DNA of 64,000 nt from Bog-159 sp963738375 (GTDB lineage: Bacteria > Acidobacteriota > Terriglobia > Bryobacterales > Bryobacteraceae): positions 682,001 through 746,000 of the forward strand of contig CAVTWL010000005.1 in the NCBI GenBank assembly GCA_963738375.1, written 5' to 3'. The notes beneath the pieces were generated by a model. The model was not told the DNA's origin. It was given only the letters and a program-made list of their open reading frames with translations, and did no database searches. Shown in pieces: positions 32,376-43,012 of the stretch (within the stretch, counting starts at the first letter, position 1; each line of letters opens with the position of its first letter). The position numbers and the translations under genes are program-made.

Positions 32376-33756
32376 CTACCGCAGCGATTTCTGTACTTGG
32401 ATACGATACTCCAGCGCCTTCGCTTCAATCTCCGCCGCGTTCAGGGTCAATGGCCGGGCGTCCTTCACCAACAGCTTGCCATTTACCATCACATCCTGTA
32501 CATCGCTGCCCTTCAGCGCATAAACCATCTGCGAGTAGACGTTGTACATCGGCACGGCGTTGGGGCGGTCCAGCCGGATCGTGATCAGGTCGGCGCGCTT
32601 GCCGGCTTCGAGCGAGCCGATTTCCTTTTCCATGCCCAGCGCGCGCGCGCCGCGAATGGTCGCCATCTCGACGGCCTGTCGGCAGGCAGGTTGCGCGGAT
32701 CGCCGGTGGTCACCTTCTGCAGTTTCGCGGCGAGGTCCATCTCTTCGAACATGTTGAAATCGTTGTTGCTGCCCGCCGGCCCGTCGGTGCCCAGTCCCAC
32801 CGCAATATCCAGCGCCAGCATGCTTGACCACCGGCGCCACGCCGCTGGCCAGCTTCATGTTGCTCGACGGGCAGTGCGCCATGCCCACGTCCGCGCGCTT
32901 TCAGGATCGCCATATCGGCATCGTCCACCCAGACGCCGTGCGCGGCCACCGTCCGGCCGTTGAGCACGCCCAGCGCGTCGAGCGCCTGCGTCGGGCGTCA
33001 TGTGCCGCTTCGCCAGCGCATCGTCGTTCTCGTTTTTGGTTTCCGACAGGTGAATCACCAGCGGCGCACTGATAGCTGGTTCGCGAGCGCGCGGCCGCCT
33101 TCAGCGTCTCATCGGAATTCGTGTAAATGGCGTGCGGAGCCACCGCCGGCACAATCAGCGGATCGTTGTGGAAGCGCGTCAAGAACTGCTCCGTCGAACG
33201 CCAGCGCAGTCCGCGGGAGTCTTGGCATCCGGCGACCGGGAAGCCGATGATGGTTTCGCCCAGCACGCCGCGCATGCCCGGCTTCTTTGGTCGCTTCCGC
33301 CACCACGTCCTCGAAATAATACATGTCGGTGAAGGTGGTGGTGCCGGACAGCATCATTTCGAGCAGCCCAGCCGCGTGCCCCAGCGCACGAAGTCGGCCG
33401 TCACGTTCTGCGCTTCAGCCGGAAAAATGAAGTGCTCCAGCCAGTCCTGCAGCTTCATGTCATCGGCGATGCCGCGGAAAAGCGACATGGCCGCATGCGT
33501 ATGCGTGTTGATCAGACCCGGCGCCAGAATCGCATCGGGGCGGTCCAGCCGGTGCGCGCGCCTGGTAGCGCGCGTCGATCTCGGCGCGCGGCCCGACTGC
33601 CACAATGCGCTCGCCGCGGATGGCAATCGCGCCGTTCTCGATCACGCGCCGCTGCGCATCCATGGTGACCACGTAGCGCGCCGGTCCAGATCCAGTCGGC
33701 GGATTCGCGCGGCGAGCGCCGCACGCGAACAGCAGAAAGCTACAAAAAAGACGCAT
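32376..33756 (-). CDS. amidohydrolase (SAH/MTA deaminase-like), frame-interrupted
   Basis: Pieces in all three frames join into one lipoprotein-like amidohydrolase: MRLFCSFLLFACG leader, LAPGLINTHTHAAMSLFRG (HxH metal site), IVPAVAPHAIYTNSDETLKA, APLVIHLSETKNENDDALAK (metal His and Glu), VGMAHCPSSNMKLASG, LDIAVGLGTDGPAGSNND (metal Asp) and AGKRADLITIRLDRP. This is the 5-methylthioadenosine/S-adenosylhomocysteine or guanine-type deaminase family. I count at least seven one-base shifts in 1.4 kb, both gains and losses, mostly in G/C runs. No in-frame stop interrupts a conserved block, so I read these as consensus errors. It follows cdd, overlapping its 3' end. Confidence 0.8.
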
Positions 33757-34124
33757 CGAAGGGCCTTGGAAATAGATCTTTCAAACGGAAGGTTTCGGTC
33801 TTGCCGTGCAGGTTGACCAGCACGAGTTCCACGTCGCCGCAGAACTCCCACAGGATCTGGCGGCACGCCCCGCAGGGCGGCGTCAGGGTATCGGTATCGG
33901 CGGCCACCGCCACGCGCCGGAACTTGCCGCGCGCCTTCCGAAACCGCTTTGAAGACCGCCACGCGTTCGGCGCAAAGGGTCAGTCCATAGGTCGCGTTTT
34001 CCACGTTGCAGCCGGTGTGGATGCGGCCTTCGGAATCTTCCAGCGCCGCCCCACTTGGAAATGGGAGAAAGGCGCATGCGCATGTTTCGCGGGCTGCCAG
34101 CGCGGCTTCAACCAGACGATCCAC
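33740..34124 (-). CDS. cdd: cytidine deaminase, frame-interrupted
   Basis: Converts (deoxy)cytidine to (deoxy)uridine. Readable segments are VGAALEDSEGRIHTGCNVEN with the zinc cysteine and catalytic glutamate region, YGLTLCAERVAVFKAVSEGA, and the tail KTETFRLKDLFPRPFDASF in another frame. Two or three one-base shifts lie between. The GTG start follows immediately on the phosphorylase stop (TGAGTG). It sits in a nucleoside-salvage operon, which supports the function. Confidence 0.82.
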
Positions 34125-34943
34125 TCAACCCTCCAATCTGGGCAGCAGCGCATTCAGGAATTTCACCAGCGTGCCGCGCACCATTGCGCCCGTCTCCAGC
34201 ACTTCCGCGTGGTTGATTTTCTGCGGCAAGATTCCCGCGGCCATATTCGTCACGCAAGAAATCCCCAAGCACGCGCATACCCATGTGATTCGCCACGATC
34301 ACTTCGGGCACCGTGGACATGCCGACCAGGTCCGCGCCGATGGTCGCGCAGGTAAGCGAATTTCGGCCGGCGTCTCATAGCTCGGCCCGAGCATCGCCGC
34401 GTACACGCCTTCGCGAGAGCGAAATACCAAGCTCTCGCGCCGACCTCCTGCGCGATTGCGCGCAACTCGGCCGAATAGGCCTCCGACATATCCGGAAACC
34501 GCGGCCCGAGCGCGATCGTCGTTCGGGCCCACCAGCGGATTCGCGCCCTGCAGATTGATGTGGTCGGAAATCAGCACCAGCCCGCCGCGTTCCAGTTTCA
34601 GATTGATGCCGCCCGCCGCATTGGTGAACACCATGGACCGCACGCCCAGCGAGCCCAGCACGCGCACGCCGAAGGCCACCTGCGCCGCCGAGTAGCCTTC
34701 GTAGAGGTGCACGCGGCCCGCCATGGCGGCCACATCGAGTCCGTCCAGTTTGCCGAACACCAGCTTGCCCGCGTGTCCGACGGCGGTGGAGCGGCCAGCC
34801 CGGAATCTCGGCGTAAGGAATCTCCACCGCGTCCGCGAGTTCATCGGCGAAAGCGCCCAGCCCGCTGCCCAGCACCACGGCCGACGCGCGGCCGCGCCGT
34901 CAGTCCGAGCTTCCAGATGAAACGGACCGCCTCGCGCGATCAC
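34125..34943 (-). CDS. purine-nucleoside phosphorylase, frame-interrupted
   Basis: Phosphorolyses purine nucleosides to base and ribose 1-phosphate. Conserved blocks are VVLGSGLGAFADELADAV, GRVHLYEGYSAAQVAFGV, VFTNAAGGINLKLERGGL, LISDHINLQGANPLVGPN, AMLGPSYETPAEIR, and MSTVPEVIVANHMGMRVLGI with the trimeric-type substrate site. The segments lie in shifting frames (about six indels). The GTG start overlaps the transporter stop by 4 bases and the stop abuts cdd. Family: trimeric PNP (PunA/XapA-like). Confidence 0.85.
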
Positions 34944-36165
34944 AGCAGCATCCCCGCAATGCAGGCCGACATGAAGTTCGCCATGGTCCCGCCGCCACGG
35001 CCTTCAATCCCAGCCGCGCCAGGTCGGATTTGCGGTTGGGCGCCAGCGCGCCGATGCCGCCGATCTGAATGGCGATCGAGCTGAAGTTGGCAAACCCGCA
35101 CAGCGCGTAGGTCGCGATGGTGAACGAGCGCGGATCGAGTTGCTGCTTCAGCGGTCCGAGTTGCAGGAACGCCACGAATTCATTCAGCACCAGGCGCGTG
35201 CCCAGCAGATTGCCGACGGTCGGCGCAGTCTTTCCACGGCACGCCCATCAGCCACGCGAGCGGCGCGAAAACGACAGCGAAAATCTGCTGCATGCTGCCC
35301 GGCAGCCAGCCCATGCAAGGGCAGCGTGTGAACCCATCCCAAGATGCCGTTGACCATCGCGATCAGCGCCAGAAACGCAATCAGCATGCGCGCCGATGTT
35401 CAGCGCCAGATGCAGACCGTCGCCCGCGCCTTGCGCCGCGGCATCGATCACGTTGACCGCGGTCTTCTCGATCTTGACTTCCACGCGCCCGGCGGTGGCC
35501 GGCTTGTCCACTTCCGGATAGAAAATCTTGGCCAGCATGATGGTAGCCGGCGCGGTCATGATCACCGCCGTCAGCAGGTGCTCGATGCTCACGCCCGCGA
35601 TCTTCACATAGGCCGCCATCACCGCGCCGGAAACGTGCGCCATGCCGCTGGTCATGATGGTGAACAGTTCCGACTCGGTCATGCCCGCGATGAACGGCTT
35701 GATGGTGAGCGGCGCTTCCGTCTGGCCCATGAAAATGCTGGCCGCCACGTTGAGCGATTCCGCGCCGCTCGCGCCCATGACTTTCTGCATCACGATCGCC
35801 ATGCCCTTCACCACCCACTGCATCACGCCCAGGTAATACAGGATGGCGAAGAAGGACGCGATGAAGATGACGATGGGCAGCACCTGAAACGCGAAACCAC
35901 GCCAAACGGTCCCGACTTGATGCCCAGCGGCCCGAAAACGAAATTGCTGCCCGCTTCGGCATAGTCGAGCATGGCATTCACGCCCGCTCCGATGCGCCTG
36001 AAAGATTTTGCCGAAGCCGGTCTTCAAGCACCAGCACGGCGAAGGCGAATCTGCAGCCCCAGCCCCACAGGATGATCCGCAGTTTGATGGCGCGCTTGTG
36101 CGTGGAGAACAACCAGGCAACCGCCAGATCGCAACCAGGCCCAGCAGCCCGGTGAATCGCTGCAT
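34940..36165 (-). CDS. concentrative nucleoside transporter (NupC/CNT), frame-interrupted
   Basis: Integral membrane symporter for nucleosides. A long intact stretch gives PIVIFIASFFAILYYLGVMQ, then GASGAESLNVAASIFMGQTE with the CNT substrate motif (GQTEAPL), and TIMTSGMAHVSGAVMAAYV with a second motif. Later blocks include LNEFVAFLQLGPLKQQLDP and ATYALCGFANFSSIAIQIGG (CNT signature). Several frame changes occur at both ends. It sits between the pyrimidine and purine phosphorylase genes, so it imports their substrates. Confidence 0.87.
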
Positions 36166-36183
36166 CAGTGCGCTCCGGCCATA

Positions 36184-37502
36184 TTAGCTTACGACTTCCA
36201 GGATCAGTTCCCGCTCGTCGGGCTTCTGCGCCGAAATGCGGAAGGCGTCTTCCACCATCTCGCGCCGCCTCTTCCACGTGGTCTTCCTTGGTGTAATACA
36301 GGCGGCACAGCACCGAGCCCGCTTCCACCTTTTCGCCGACCTTCACTTCCAGAATCACGCCCACCGCCGGATCGATGGCGTCTTCCTTGCGGTCGCGGCC
36401 CGCGCCGATCATGTTGGACGCCAGGCCGATGTCCTCGCGCGTCGATGGCGCTCACATAGCCGCCGCGCGGCGAAGTGATTTCGCGCATGCCGGTGGCATT
36501 CGGCAGCAGTTCGAACTTGTCCAGCGCCTGCGGATTGCCGCCCTGCGCCTCCACTGCCTGCTTGAACTTCCTGATAGCCGGAGCCATCCACCAGCATGCT
36601 TCTCCGCCAGACGCGCGCTTCTTCGAGCGTCGGCGCAATTCTTGGCCAGGAAGATCATGCGCGCCGCCAGTTCGAGCACAGCCGCGTCAGATCGGCCGGA
36701 CCGGCATTCTGCAGGGTCTGCGACGCTTCCATGACTTCGAGCGCGTTGCCGACCGCATAGCCCAGCGGCTGGTTCATGTCGGTGATCAGCGCCTGCACGC
36801 GTCTTGTCCATGCGGCGGCCGATCCCCACCATCATCTGCGCCAGCCGGCGCGCATCCACCTGCTTCTTCATGAACGCGCCATTGCCCACTTTCACGTCCA
36901 GCACCAGCGCGTCCACGCCCTCGGCCAGCTTCTTCGACATGATCGACGACGCGATCAGCGGAATCGATTCCACCGTCGCCGTGACATCGCGCAGCGCAGT
37001 AAAGCTTGCCATCCGCCGGCGCCAGTTCGTCGGTCTGCGCCGATGAAGCAGAGTCCGATGTTCGCCGATTGCTGCTTCAGAACTCTTCGATCGTGAGATC
37101 GGTGCGGAAGCCGGGAATGGATTCCAGCTTGTCCAGCGTGCCGCCGGTGTGGCCCAGCGCGCGCGCCCGACATCATGTCGGCACGATCACGCCCGCAGCC
37201 GCCGCCAGCGGCGCCACAATGAAGCTGGTCTTATCGCCCACGCCGCCCGTGGAGTGCTTGTCCACTTTGATGCCCGGAATCGCCGATCAAATCGACGCGT
37301 CTCGCCCGAACGCATCATGCACTCGGTCAACCGGCTGACTTCCCGGTCGGTCATCCCGGAAAAGAACACGGCCATGAGAAACGCCGACATCTGATAGTCG
37401 GGAATTTCGCCGCGCGTGTACCCTTCCACGAGAAAGTCGATCTCTTCGGGGGACAGTTCTTCCGCCGTCGCGCTTGCGCTGGATCAAGTCAACTGTACGC
37501 AT
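36184..37502 (-). CDS. pyrimidine-nucleoside (thymidine) phosphorylase, frame-interrupted
   Basis: First gene of the salvage operon. The start MRTVDLIQRKRDGG and EGYTRGEIPDYQMSAFLMAV, then VFFSGMTDREVSRLTECM are the family N-terminus, SGRALGHTGGTLDKLESIPG-like sequence appears in broken frames, and EGVDALVLDVKVGNGAFMKK is the phosphate-site region. The tail QKPDERELILEVVS ends at TAA (36186-36184). About eight one-base shifts are needed. It cleaves thymidine, uridine or deoxyuridine to base and pentose 1-phosphate. Confidence 0.85.
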
Positions 37503-37568
37503 TATGAGACACTTAGCGTAACATTTTGAAGAATGCAAAGTAAAGCTGAGATTCCGCCCCCCGCTGTC

Positions 37569-39015
37569 TTACATTCCCGCCTTGCGCCATAACTCATTCA
37601 CCCTGGCTTTCACATCCGCCGACATGCGAATTTCGTCCGGCCACGGTCGTGTAAATCCTTCCGACGGCCACTTCCGCGTCGCATCCACGCCCATCTTCGA
37701 TCCGAAATCCTGCAGGCGGCTGGAATGGTCGAGCGAATCGACCGGCCCCAGTGTAAATTGAATGTCACGCTCCGGGTCGATATGATTCAGCGCCTTCCAG
37801 GCTACTTCCCTGACATTCTGCACGTTCACGTCTTCATCCACCACCACGATGCACTTACTAAACATCGCCTGGCCCAGCCCCCAGATCGCGTGCATCACTT
37901 TGCGCGCGTGTCCGGGATACGACTTGCGAATCGACACCAAAATCAGATTGTGAAAAATGCCTTCCGCCGGCATGCAGATATCGCGCACTTCCGGCAATTG
38001 CAGCCGCATCAGCGGCAGGAAGATCCGCTCGATGGCTTTGCCCATGTAGAAGTCTTCCATCGGCGGCGGCCCCACGATCGTCGTCGCGTAAATCGGATCC
38101 TTGCGCTGCGTGATGCAGGTGACATGAAACACCGGGTATTCCTCGGCCAGCGAGTAGAACCCGGTATGATCGCCGAACGGCCCTTCCGTCCGCAATTCTC
38201 CCAACTCGACATAGCCTTCCAGCACGATCTCCGCTTGCGCCGGCACTTCCAGGTCGCAAGTCTGGCACTTCACCATCTCCACCGGACTGCCCCGCAGAAA
38301 TCCCGCAATCATCATTTCGTCCAGATCCGGCGGCAGCGGCAGGATCGCCGAAAACATGGTCGCCGGATCCGCGCCGATCGCCACCGCGACATCCATGCGT
38401 TTGCCGCCCGCCGCCAATTGCGCCGGTAATGCTCCGCGCCCTGCTTGTGCGTCTGCCAGTGCATGCCGGCGGTGCGCTCGTCGAAGACCTGCATCCGGTA
38501 CATCCCGCAATTGCGCTTGCCCGAGTCCGGATTGCGCGAGAACACCAGCGGCAAGCGTGATGAAGCGCCCGCCATCGTCCGGCCAGCATTTCAGCACCGG
38601 ATAATCGAGCAGCGAAAACCCCGTGGTGCGGACCACCTCCTGGCAAGGCCCCTTGGAAACGATCTTGGGAAAGAAAGCGCCCATTTCCGCCAGCTTCGGC
38701 AGCATCTTCAGCTTCCCCAGCAGCCCTTCCGGCATGCGCATTTCCAGATATTCGGAAATCCGCTGCGCCACCGTGTCCACCGAATCCACTTCCAGCGCGA
38801 TCTCCATCTTCCGCATGCTGGCAAAGCTGTTGATCAGCACCGGCACGTTGTAGCCCTTCGGCTTCTCGAACAGCAGCGCCGGGCCCGCCCGCCTTCACGG
38901 CCCGGTCGGCGAATTCCGTGATCTCCAGGTTCGGGTCCACTTCGAAGGGAATGCGCTTGAGTTCCCGGTTCTTCTCGAGCGCGGCAATGAATTCACGCAG
39001 ATCGGCGTAGGCCAT
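37569..39015 (-). CDS. UbiD-family decarboxylase, frame-interrupted
   Basis: About 480 residues. The N-terminus MAYADLREFIAALEKNRELK and the body in another frame (VLINSFASMRKMEIALEVDS, KGPCQEVVRTTGFSLLDYPV, MFSAILPLPPDLDEMMIAGF, VELGELRTEGPFGDHTGFYS, FHVTCITQRKDPIYATTIVG) match UbiD. The E-R-E-type catalytic acids lie in the LRTEGPFGDHTG region. UbiD enzymes need prenylated FMN made by UbiX, which is not in the window. The 3' two thirds is clean; three shifts fall between 38420 and 38900. It may act in ubiquinone/menaquinone or aromatic-acid metabolism. Divergent from fabG. Confidence 0.87.
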
Positions 39016-39074
39016 GAGGGTGTCACTTTCTACTATGATTGAAGTTCACTAACAAAATCCATCAAGGAGCAGCT

Positions 39075-39809
39075 ATGTTCAGTCGAGTGGCGCTGGTGAC
39101 GGGTGCGAGCCGCGGGATTGGCCGGGAGATCGCCCTCACTCTTTGCCGCGCCGGGTTCGATATCGCGGTCGCCTCGCCGGAGATCGAGAAAAACGAAGAG
39201 GTCGCGGGGCTGATCCGCGCTTGCAGCGGTCAGGCCTTTACCGTGAATATGAACCTGCTGTCCTACGATTCCATTCGCGAAAGCTGCGCCAAAGTCGTCG
39301 AAAATTTCGGCCGCGTCGACGTTCTGGTGAATAACGCGGGCGTAACGCGCGACGGCCTGGCCGTGCGCATGAAGCGCGAGGATTGGGATAAAGTACTGCA
39401 AATCAATCTGAGCGGCGCCTTCTTTACCACCCAGCAAGTCCTGCCCATCATGATGAAACAGCGCTACGGCCGCATCGTCAATATCGCCTCCGTCGTGGGC
39501 GAAAGCGGCAACGCCGGCCAGGCCAATTACGTCGCTTCCAAGGCTGGCATCATCGGTCTCACCAAGGCGCTGGCTCAGGAAATGGCACCGCGGCAGATCA
39601 CCGTCAACGCCGTCGCCCCCGGCTTCATCGATACCGACATGACCGCCGTCCTCACCGGCGAGTTGAAGGAAAAAATGCTCGCTCAGGTGCCGCTGCGCCG
39701 CTTGGGCCGCCCGGAAGAAATCGCCGCCGCCGTGCGCTTCCTGGCCAGCGACGAGGCCGGCTATATCACCGGCCACGTCCTCAACGTCAACGGCGGCATG
39801 TATATGTAG
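39075..39809 (+). CDS. SDR-family 3-oxoacyl-ACP reductase-like protein
   Basis: The 244-residue short-chain dehydrogenase has the cofactor motif TGASRGIGREIALTL, NNAGVTRDGLAVRMKREDW, and the Ser-Tyr-Lys site in NIASVVGESGNAGQANYVAS followed by KAG. Sequence is FabG-like throughout, including the tail GYITGHVLNVNGGMYM. The AAGGAG ten bases upstream fixes the ATG at 39075. An acyl carrier protein or other fab genes are absent, so it may act on another ketone. It is followed after 8 bases by an alcohol dehydrogenase, likely an operon. Confidence 0.9.
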   Translation: MFSRVALVTGASRGIGREIALTLCRAGFDIAVASPEIEKNEEVAGLIRACSGQAFTVNMNLLSYDSIRESCAKVVENFGRVDVLVNNAGVTRDGLAVRMKREDWDKVLQINLSGAFFTTQQVLPIMMKQRYGRIVNIASVVGESGNAGQANYVASKAGIIGLTKALAQEMAPRQITVNAVAPGFIDTDMTAVLTGELKEKMLAQVPLRRLGRPEEIAAAVRFLASDEAGYITGHVLNVNGGMYM

Positions 39810-39817
39810 GAGGGTTT

Positions 39818-40837
39818 ATGTCCAAGATGCGTGCTGTACAAGTAACCCGTGCCGGCGGACCGCTAGAGATGGTCGAGCGGGAAATTCCGGCGCCGGGCGC
39901 GGGAACCGTGAGAGTCAAGGTGCAGGCGTGCGGCGTGTGCCATAGCGACTCGCTCACCAAGGAGGGGCTGTTTCCCGGCCTCGCCTATCCGCGCGTGCCC
40001 GGTCATGAAGTGGCCGGCGTAGTGGATGCCCTCGGCGCCGGAGTATCCGGTTTCGCCGTCGGCCAGCGCGTAGGCGTCGGCTGGAACGGCGGCTACTGCA
40101 GCTACTGCGACAATTGCCGCCGCGGCTATTTCTACGCCTGCCAAACCGCGACCCACGTGACCGGCGTTACCGCCGACGGTGGATACGCCGAATACATGGT
40201 TGCACGCGCCGAAGCTTTGGCTCACATGCCCGACGACTTGACGCCGCTCGAAGCCGCGCCCCTGATGTGCGCCGGCTTGACCACCTTCAATTGCCTGCGC
40301 AATAGCGGCGCCCATCCGGGCGACGTGGTTGCGGTCCTTGGCTTGGGCGGATTGGGCCATCTCGGCGTGCAGTTCGCCGCCAAAATGGGATTCCGTACCG
40401 TGGCCATCGCCCGCGGTCAGGATAAGGGGCCCTTGGCGAAAACCCTCGGCGCCTGCCAATACATCGACAGCCGCGCACAGGATCCCGCCGCTGAACTTCA
40501 AAAATCGGGCGGCGCGAAAGTAATCCTTGCCACCGTCACCGAGGGCGATGCGATGTCGGCCGTAGTGAACGGACTCGCCGTCGAAGGCAAGCTCATGGTC
40601 ATCGGCGCAGCCATGTCCATGCAAGTCTCGCCCCTGCAATTGCTCATGGGTAACCGGGCTGTTAAGGGCTGGTATTCAGGCACGTCCATCGATTCGCAGG
40701 ACACCCTGGCATTCAGCGCCTTCAGCGGCGTCCGCTCGATGAACGAAGTCTTCCCGCTCGAAAAGGCGGCCGAAGCCTACGGCCGAATGATGAGCGGGCA
40801 CGCCCGTTTCCGCGTGGTTCTCACCACCGGCAATTAA
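39818..40837 (+). CDS. zinc-dependent alcohol dehydrogenase
   Basis: The 339-residue MDR enzyme has the catalytic zinc site CGVCHSDSLTKEG with GHEVAGVVDALGAGVSG, the structural-zinc lobe CSYCDNCRRGYFYAC, and the NAD-binding VLGLGGLGHLGVQFAAKMG. It resembles the bacterial AdhA/cinnamyl-alcohol type, acting on primary alcohols and aldehydes. AGGAGG just before the ATG overlaps the fabG stop. It is intact and clean. Confidence 0.92.
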   Translation: MSKMRAVQVTRAGGPLEMVEREIPAPGAGTVRVKVQACGVCHSDSLTKEGLFPGLAYPRVPGHEVAGVVDALGAGVSGFAVGQRVGVGWNGGYCSYCDNCRRGYFYACQTATHVTGVTADGGYAEYMVARAEALAHMPDDLTPLEAAPLMCAGLTTFNCLRNSGAHPGDVVAVLGLGGLGHLGVQFAAKMGFRTVAIARGQDKGPLAKTLGACQYIDSRAQDPAAELQKSGGAKVILATVTEGDAMSAVVNGLAVEGKLMVIGAAMSMQVSPLQLLMGNRAVKGWYSGTSIDSQDTLAFSAFSGVRSMNEVFPLEKAAEAYGRMMSGHARFRVVLTTGN

Positions 40838-40844
40838 CCGGCTA

Positions 40845-41429
40845 TCACTTGTGATGCCCGCGGCTGCCGCTCTCGGCCGGTGCGCTAATAGGAGCGCCAT
40901 CAGAGCTCCTGGTAGCCCGATTCAACGGAACCGTCTCCACAGTTCGCATCGCCCCATTCCCATCCGGCCGCATCACCTGAATCGACGCCGTAACCTGAGC
41001 CTCCCGGAACGAAAGCAGCGGTTTCCGCACCAAAGCCACGCCAATCATTAGAGCCTCGCCATCAGCCGCGGCCGGTTCCTGTGAAGGCGCAAACGAAGCC
41101 GCCATGGCACTACCCGCCTCCCGCGAGGCACCAGCATCCGAAGCCGTTACCGTAACGCAAGGCTGCGCCGATGCCCCGGTCGCCGCAGAACCCAACGGCG
41201 CCAGCGTCACCGTCTTCTCCGCCATCACTCCGGACGTCTTCACGTTAACGAATTCCAGCGTCACATCCACCGCGCCCGTGCCAATATTGGCCGCGCACAA
41301 TACCAGTTTCTGTTCCGGCGCCGCGCTCGCCGGCAAACTTGTCAGCCTGTAGCTGACCGGCTTCATCCCCGCCTGCGCGCCCTGCACTATCCCCCACGCC
41401 AGACATGCCGCAGTCCACCAAACCTTCAT
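40845..41429 (-). CDS. secreted protein of unknown function
   Basis: The 194-residue protein has a signal peptide (MKVWWTAACLAWGIVQGAQA) and then a predicted beta-rich domain with two cysteines (KLVLCAANIGTGAVDVTLEF, ASAQPCVTVTASD). The C-terminus is polar. I do not recognise a family. The ATG overlaps the thioesterase stop (ATGA), so they are one transcript even though one product is cytoplasmic and the other exported. Confidence 0.7.
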   Translation of the reverse strand: MKVWWTAACLAWGIVQGAQAGMKPVSYRLTSLPASAAPEQKLVLCAANIGTGAVDVTLEFVNVKTSGVMAEKTVTLAPLGSAATGASAQPCVTVTASDAGASREAGSAMAASFAPSQEPAAADGEALMIGVALVRKPLLSFREAQVTASIQVMRPDGNGAMRTVETVPLNRATRSSDGAPISAPAESGSRGHHK

Positions 41430-41896
41430 CGCCGCTTTCCTTCCAGCGCATGAGACGCAACGGTCTGCGCCGTGGTTTCCCCGGAAACGGGAGCGACCGA
41501 GAAGAGCTTCCGAACCTCCGCGCTGACCGCCACCGGCCGGTGCTTCTCCGTATCGACCGGGCACCAAACCGTGCGCGATCGCGCCAGCAGAGCCCGGTCC
41601 GACGCGCGCAACAATTCCGTATGGCGCTCGAACCGCACACGGCTGGCCTTTCCTACCCACGTCCGCGCCACAATCCCATCGCTCAAAAAGGCTTGCTGCA
41701 AATAGTCGATCTCGTGCCGCAGCACGATCCACAGCACCTTCGCCTGGTCGGCAGCCGGCGCAACCGCCGTCCAATGCGCCGTCGCAGCTTCCTGCACCCA
41801 GCGCATATACGCAATGTTATTGACATGACCAAGCCGATCGAGATCCGCCGGTTCAACCGCCAGTTGGATCTCAAACGCTTGCAAACCCGAACTCAT
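41426..41896 (-). CDS. acyl-CoA thioesterase, hot-dog fold (YbgC-like)
   Basis: The 156-residue protein shows the 4-hydroxybenzoyl-CoA-type thioesterase motif VEPADLDRLGHVNNIAYMRW, which carries the catalytic aspartate, and the LWIVLRHEIDYLQQAF strand. Such enzymes hydrolyse short or aromatic acyl-CoA. I chose the ATG at 41896, since the longer frame upstream has no support. It is divergent from the ROK gene and coupled to the secreted protein. Confidence 0.87.
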   Translation of the reverse strand: MSSGLQAFEIQLAVEPADLDRLGHVNNIAYMRWVQEAATAHWTAVAPAADQAKVLWIVLRHEIDYLQQAFLSDGIVARTWVGKASRVRFERHTELLRASDRALLARSRTVWCPVDTEKHRPVAVSAEVRKLFSVAPVSGETTAQTVASHALEGKRR

Positions 41897-41970
41897 AATT
41901 ACAGTATCCCGCCACCCTGCTATGCTAAAAACGCAAGAATTCAAAATCAACTGCAATCGAGGAAACCGCC

Positions 41971-42989
41971 GTGCGCGTAGTGGCTGGAGTCGATCTTGGC
42001 GGAACCGCCATCAACTATACCTTAGTCAGCCCTGATGGAGAAGTTCCTCATCGAAGGCCTTTGCGAATATCCCGCCCGCTCCAAAGAGGGACCGGACGTC
42101 TGTTTGCAGCAGATCGTGGATGGCTTGAAAATCGCCGTCGAAAACGCGGGCTTGAAAGTGTCCGATGTGGTCGCCGCCGGGCTCGATACCCCGGGCCCCG
42201 CCAGCGCCCAGGGCGTCCTGAGCGCCGAAGGCTCCACCAATTTCGTCCACCGCGAGTGGTGCGGCTTCGATATCCGCGGCAAGCTCGAAACGCGCCTCGG
42301 CATTCCCGTTACCTACTTAAACGACGGCAACGCCGGCGCGCTCTGGGGACATTTCAATATCTTCGGTACTTCGAAGACAGCTACTTCCATCACCATCGTC
42401 ATCGGCACCGGCCTCGGCGGCGGCATCATCATCGAAGGCCGCGATGTGAAGGGCCGCAAAGGCTTCGGCGGGGAATTGGGCCATGTGCTGCTGCCCTATC
42501 AGAATATTCGCGGGTATCGAAGGTCTGGTTCCCGCCTGCAATTGCGGGCGCGTCGGCGATCTCGAATCGGTCTGCTCCCTCACCGCCATCGAAAAATCTT
42601 TTCTGCCCTATTTCCTGCCGCGCTTCCCCGGTCACGAACTCGGCAGCGTTGGCTTGCATCAGGCCGCCAAACTGGTCCGCGGCCAAGCCGAAAAGGGCGA
42701 CCCCATGTGCCGCGAAATCTTCCGCGTGCAGGCCCACGCCCTCGGCGTCTTTTTCGATGAAATGATCAATACATTCGATCCCGATGCCTTAGTGGTCGGG
42801 GGTGGCGCCATCGAAACCGGACCGGAATTCCAGCAGTGGTTCCTCAATGAAATTCATGCCGGCATGCCACCCCAGCGCGAGGAGCAATCCGACATCCCCA
42901 TCTACATCATGCCCAATGGAGATACCGCCGGCGCGCGCGGCGCCGCCATTGAAGCACTCCAGCACGCCCGCCGCAGCGGCTTGATGTAA
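41971..42989 (+). CDS. ROK-family sugar kinase, two frame interruptions
   Basis: About 335 residues. MRVVAGVDLGGTAINYTLVS gives the ATP site; EGLCEYPARSKEGPDVCLQQ and onward lie in another frame after a shift near 42030. TYLNDGNAGALWGHFNI, then VIGTGLGGGIIIEGRDVKGR and KGFGGELGHVLLPYQN precede a second shift near 42510, after which VPACNCGRVGDLES supplies the ROK zinc/cysteine motif. Likely a glucokinase or N-acetyl-sugar kinase. GAGGA precedes the GTG start. The shifts look like consensus errors. Confidence 0.87.
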
Positions 42990-43012
42990 ACCGGCATCGC
43001 GGCCCCAGTTCT

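Noticed and set aside
32376..37502. Reading the salvage operon as a block of true pseudogenes
   Set aside because: Indels of both signs occur at a similar rate in unrelated genes including essential ones elsewhere, and conserved active-site residues are preserved, so decay does not fit.
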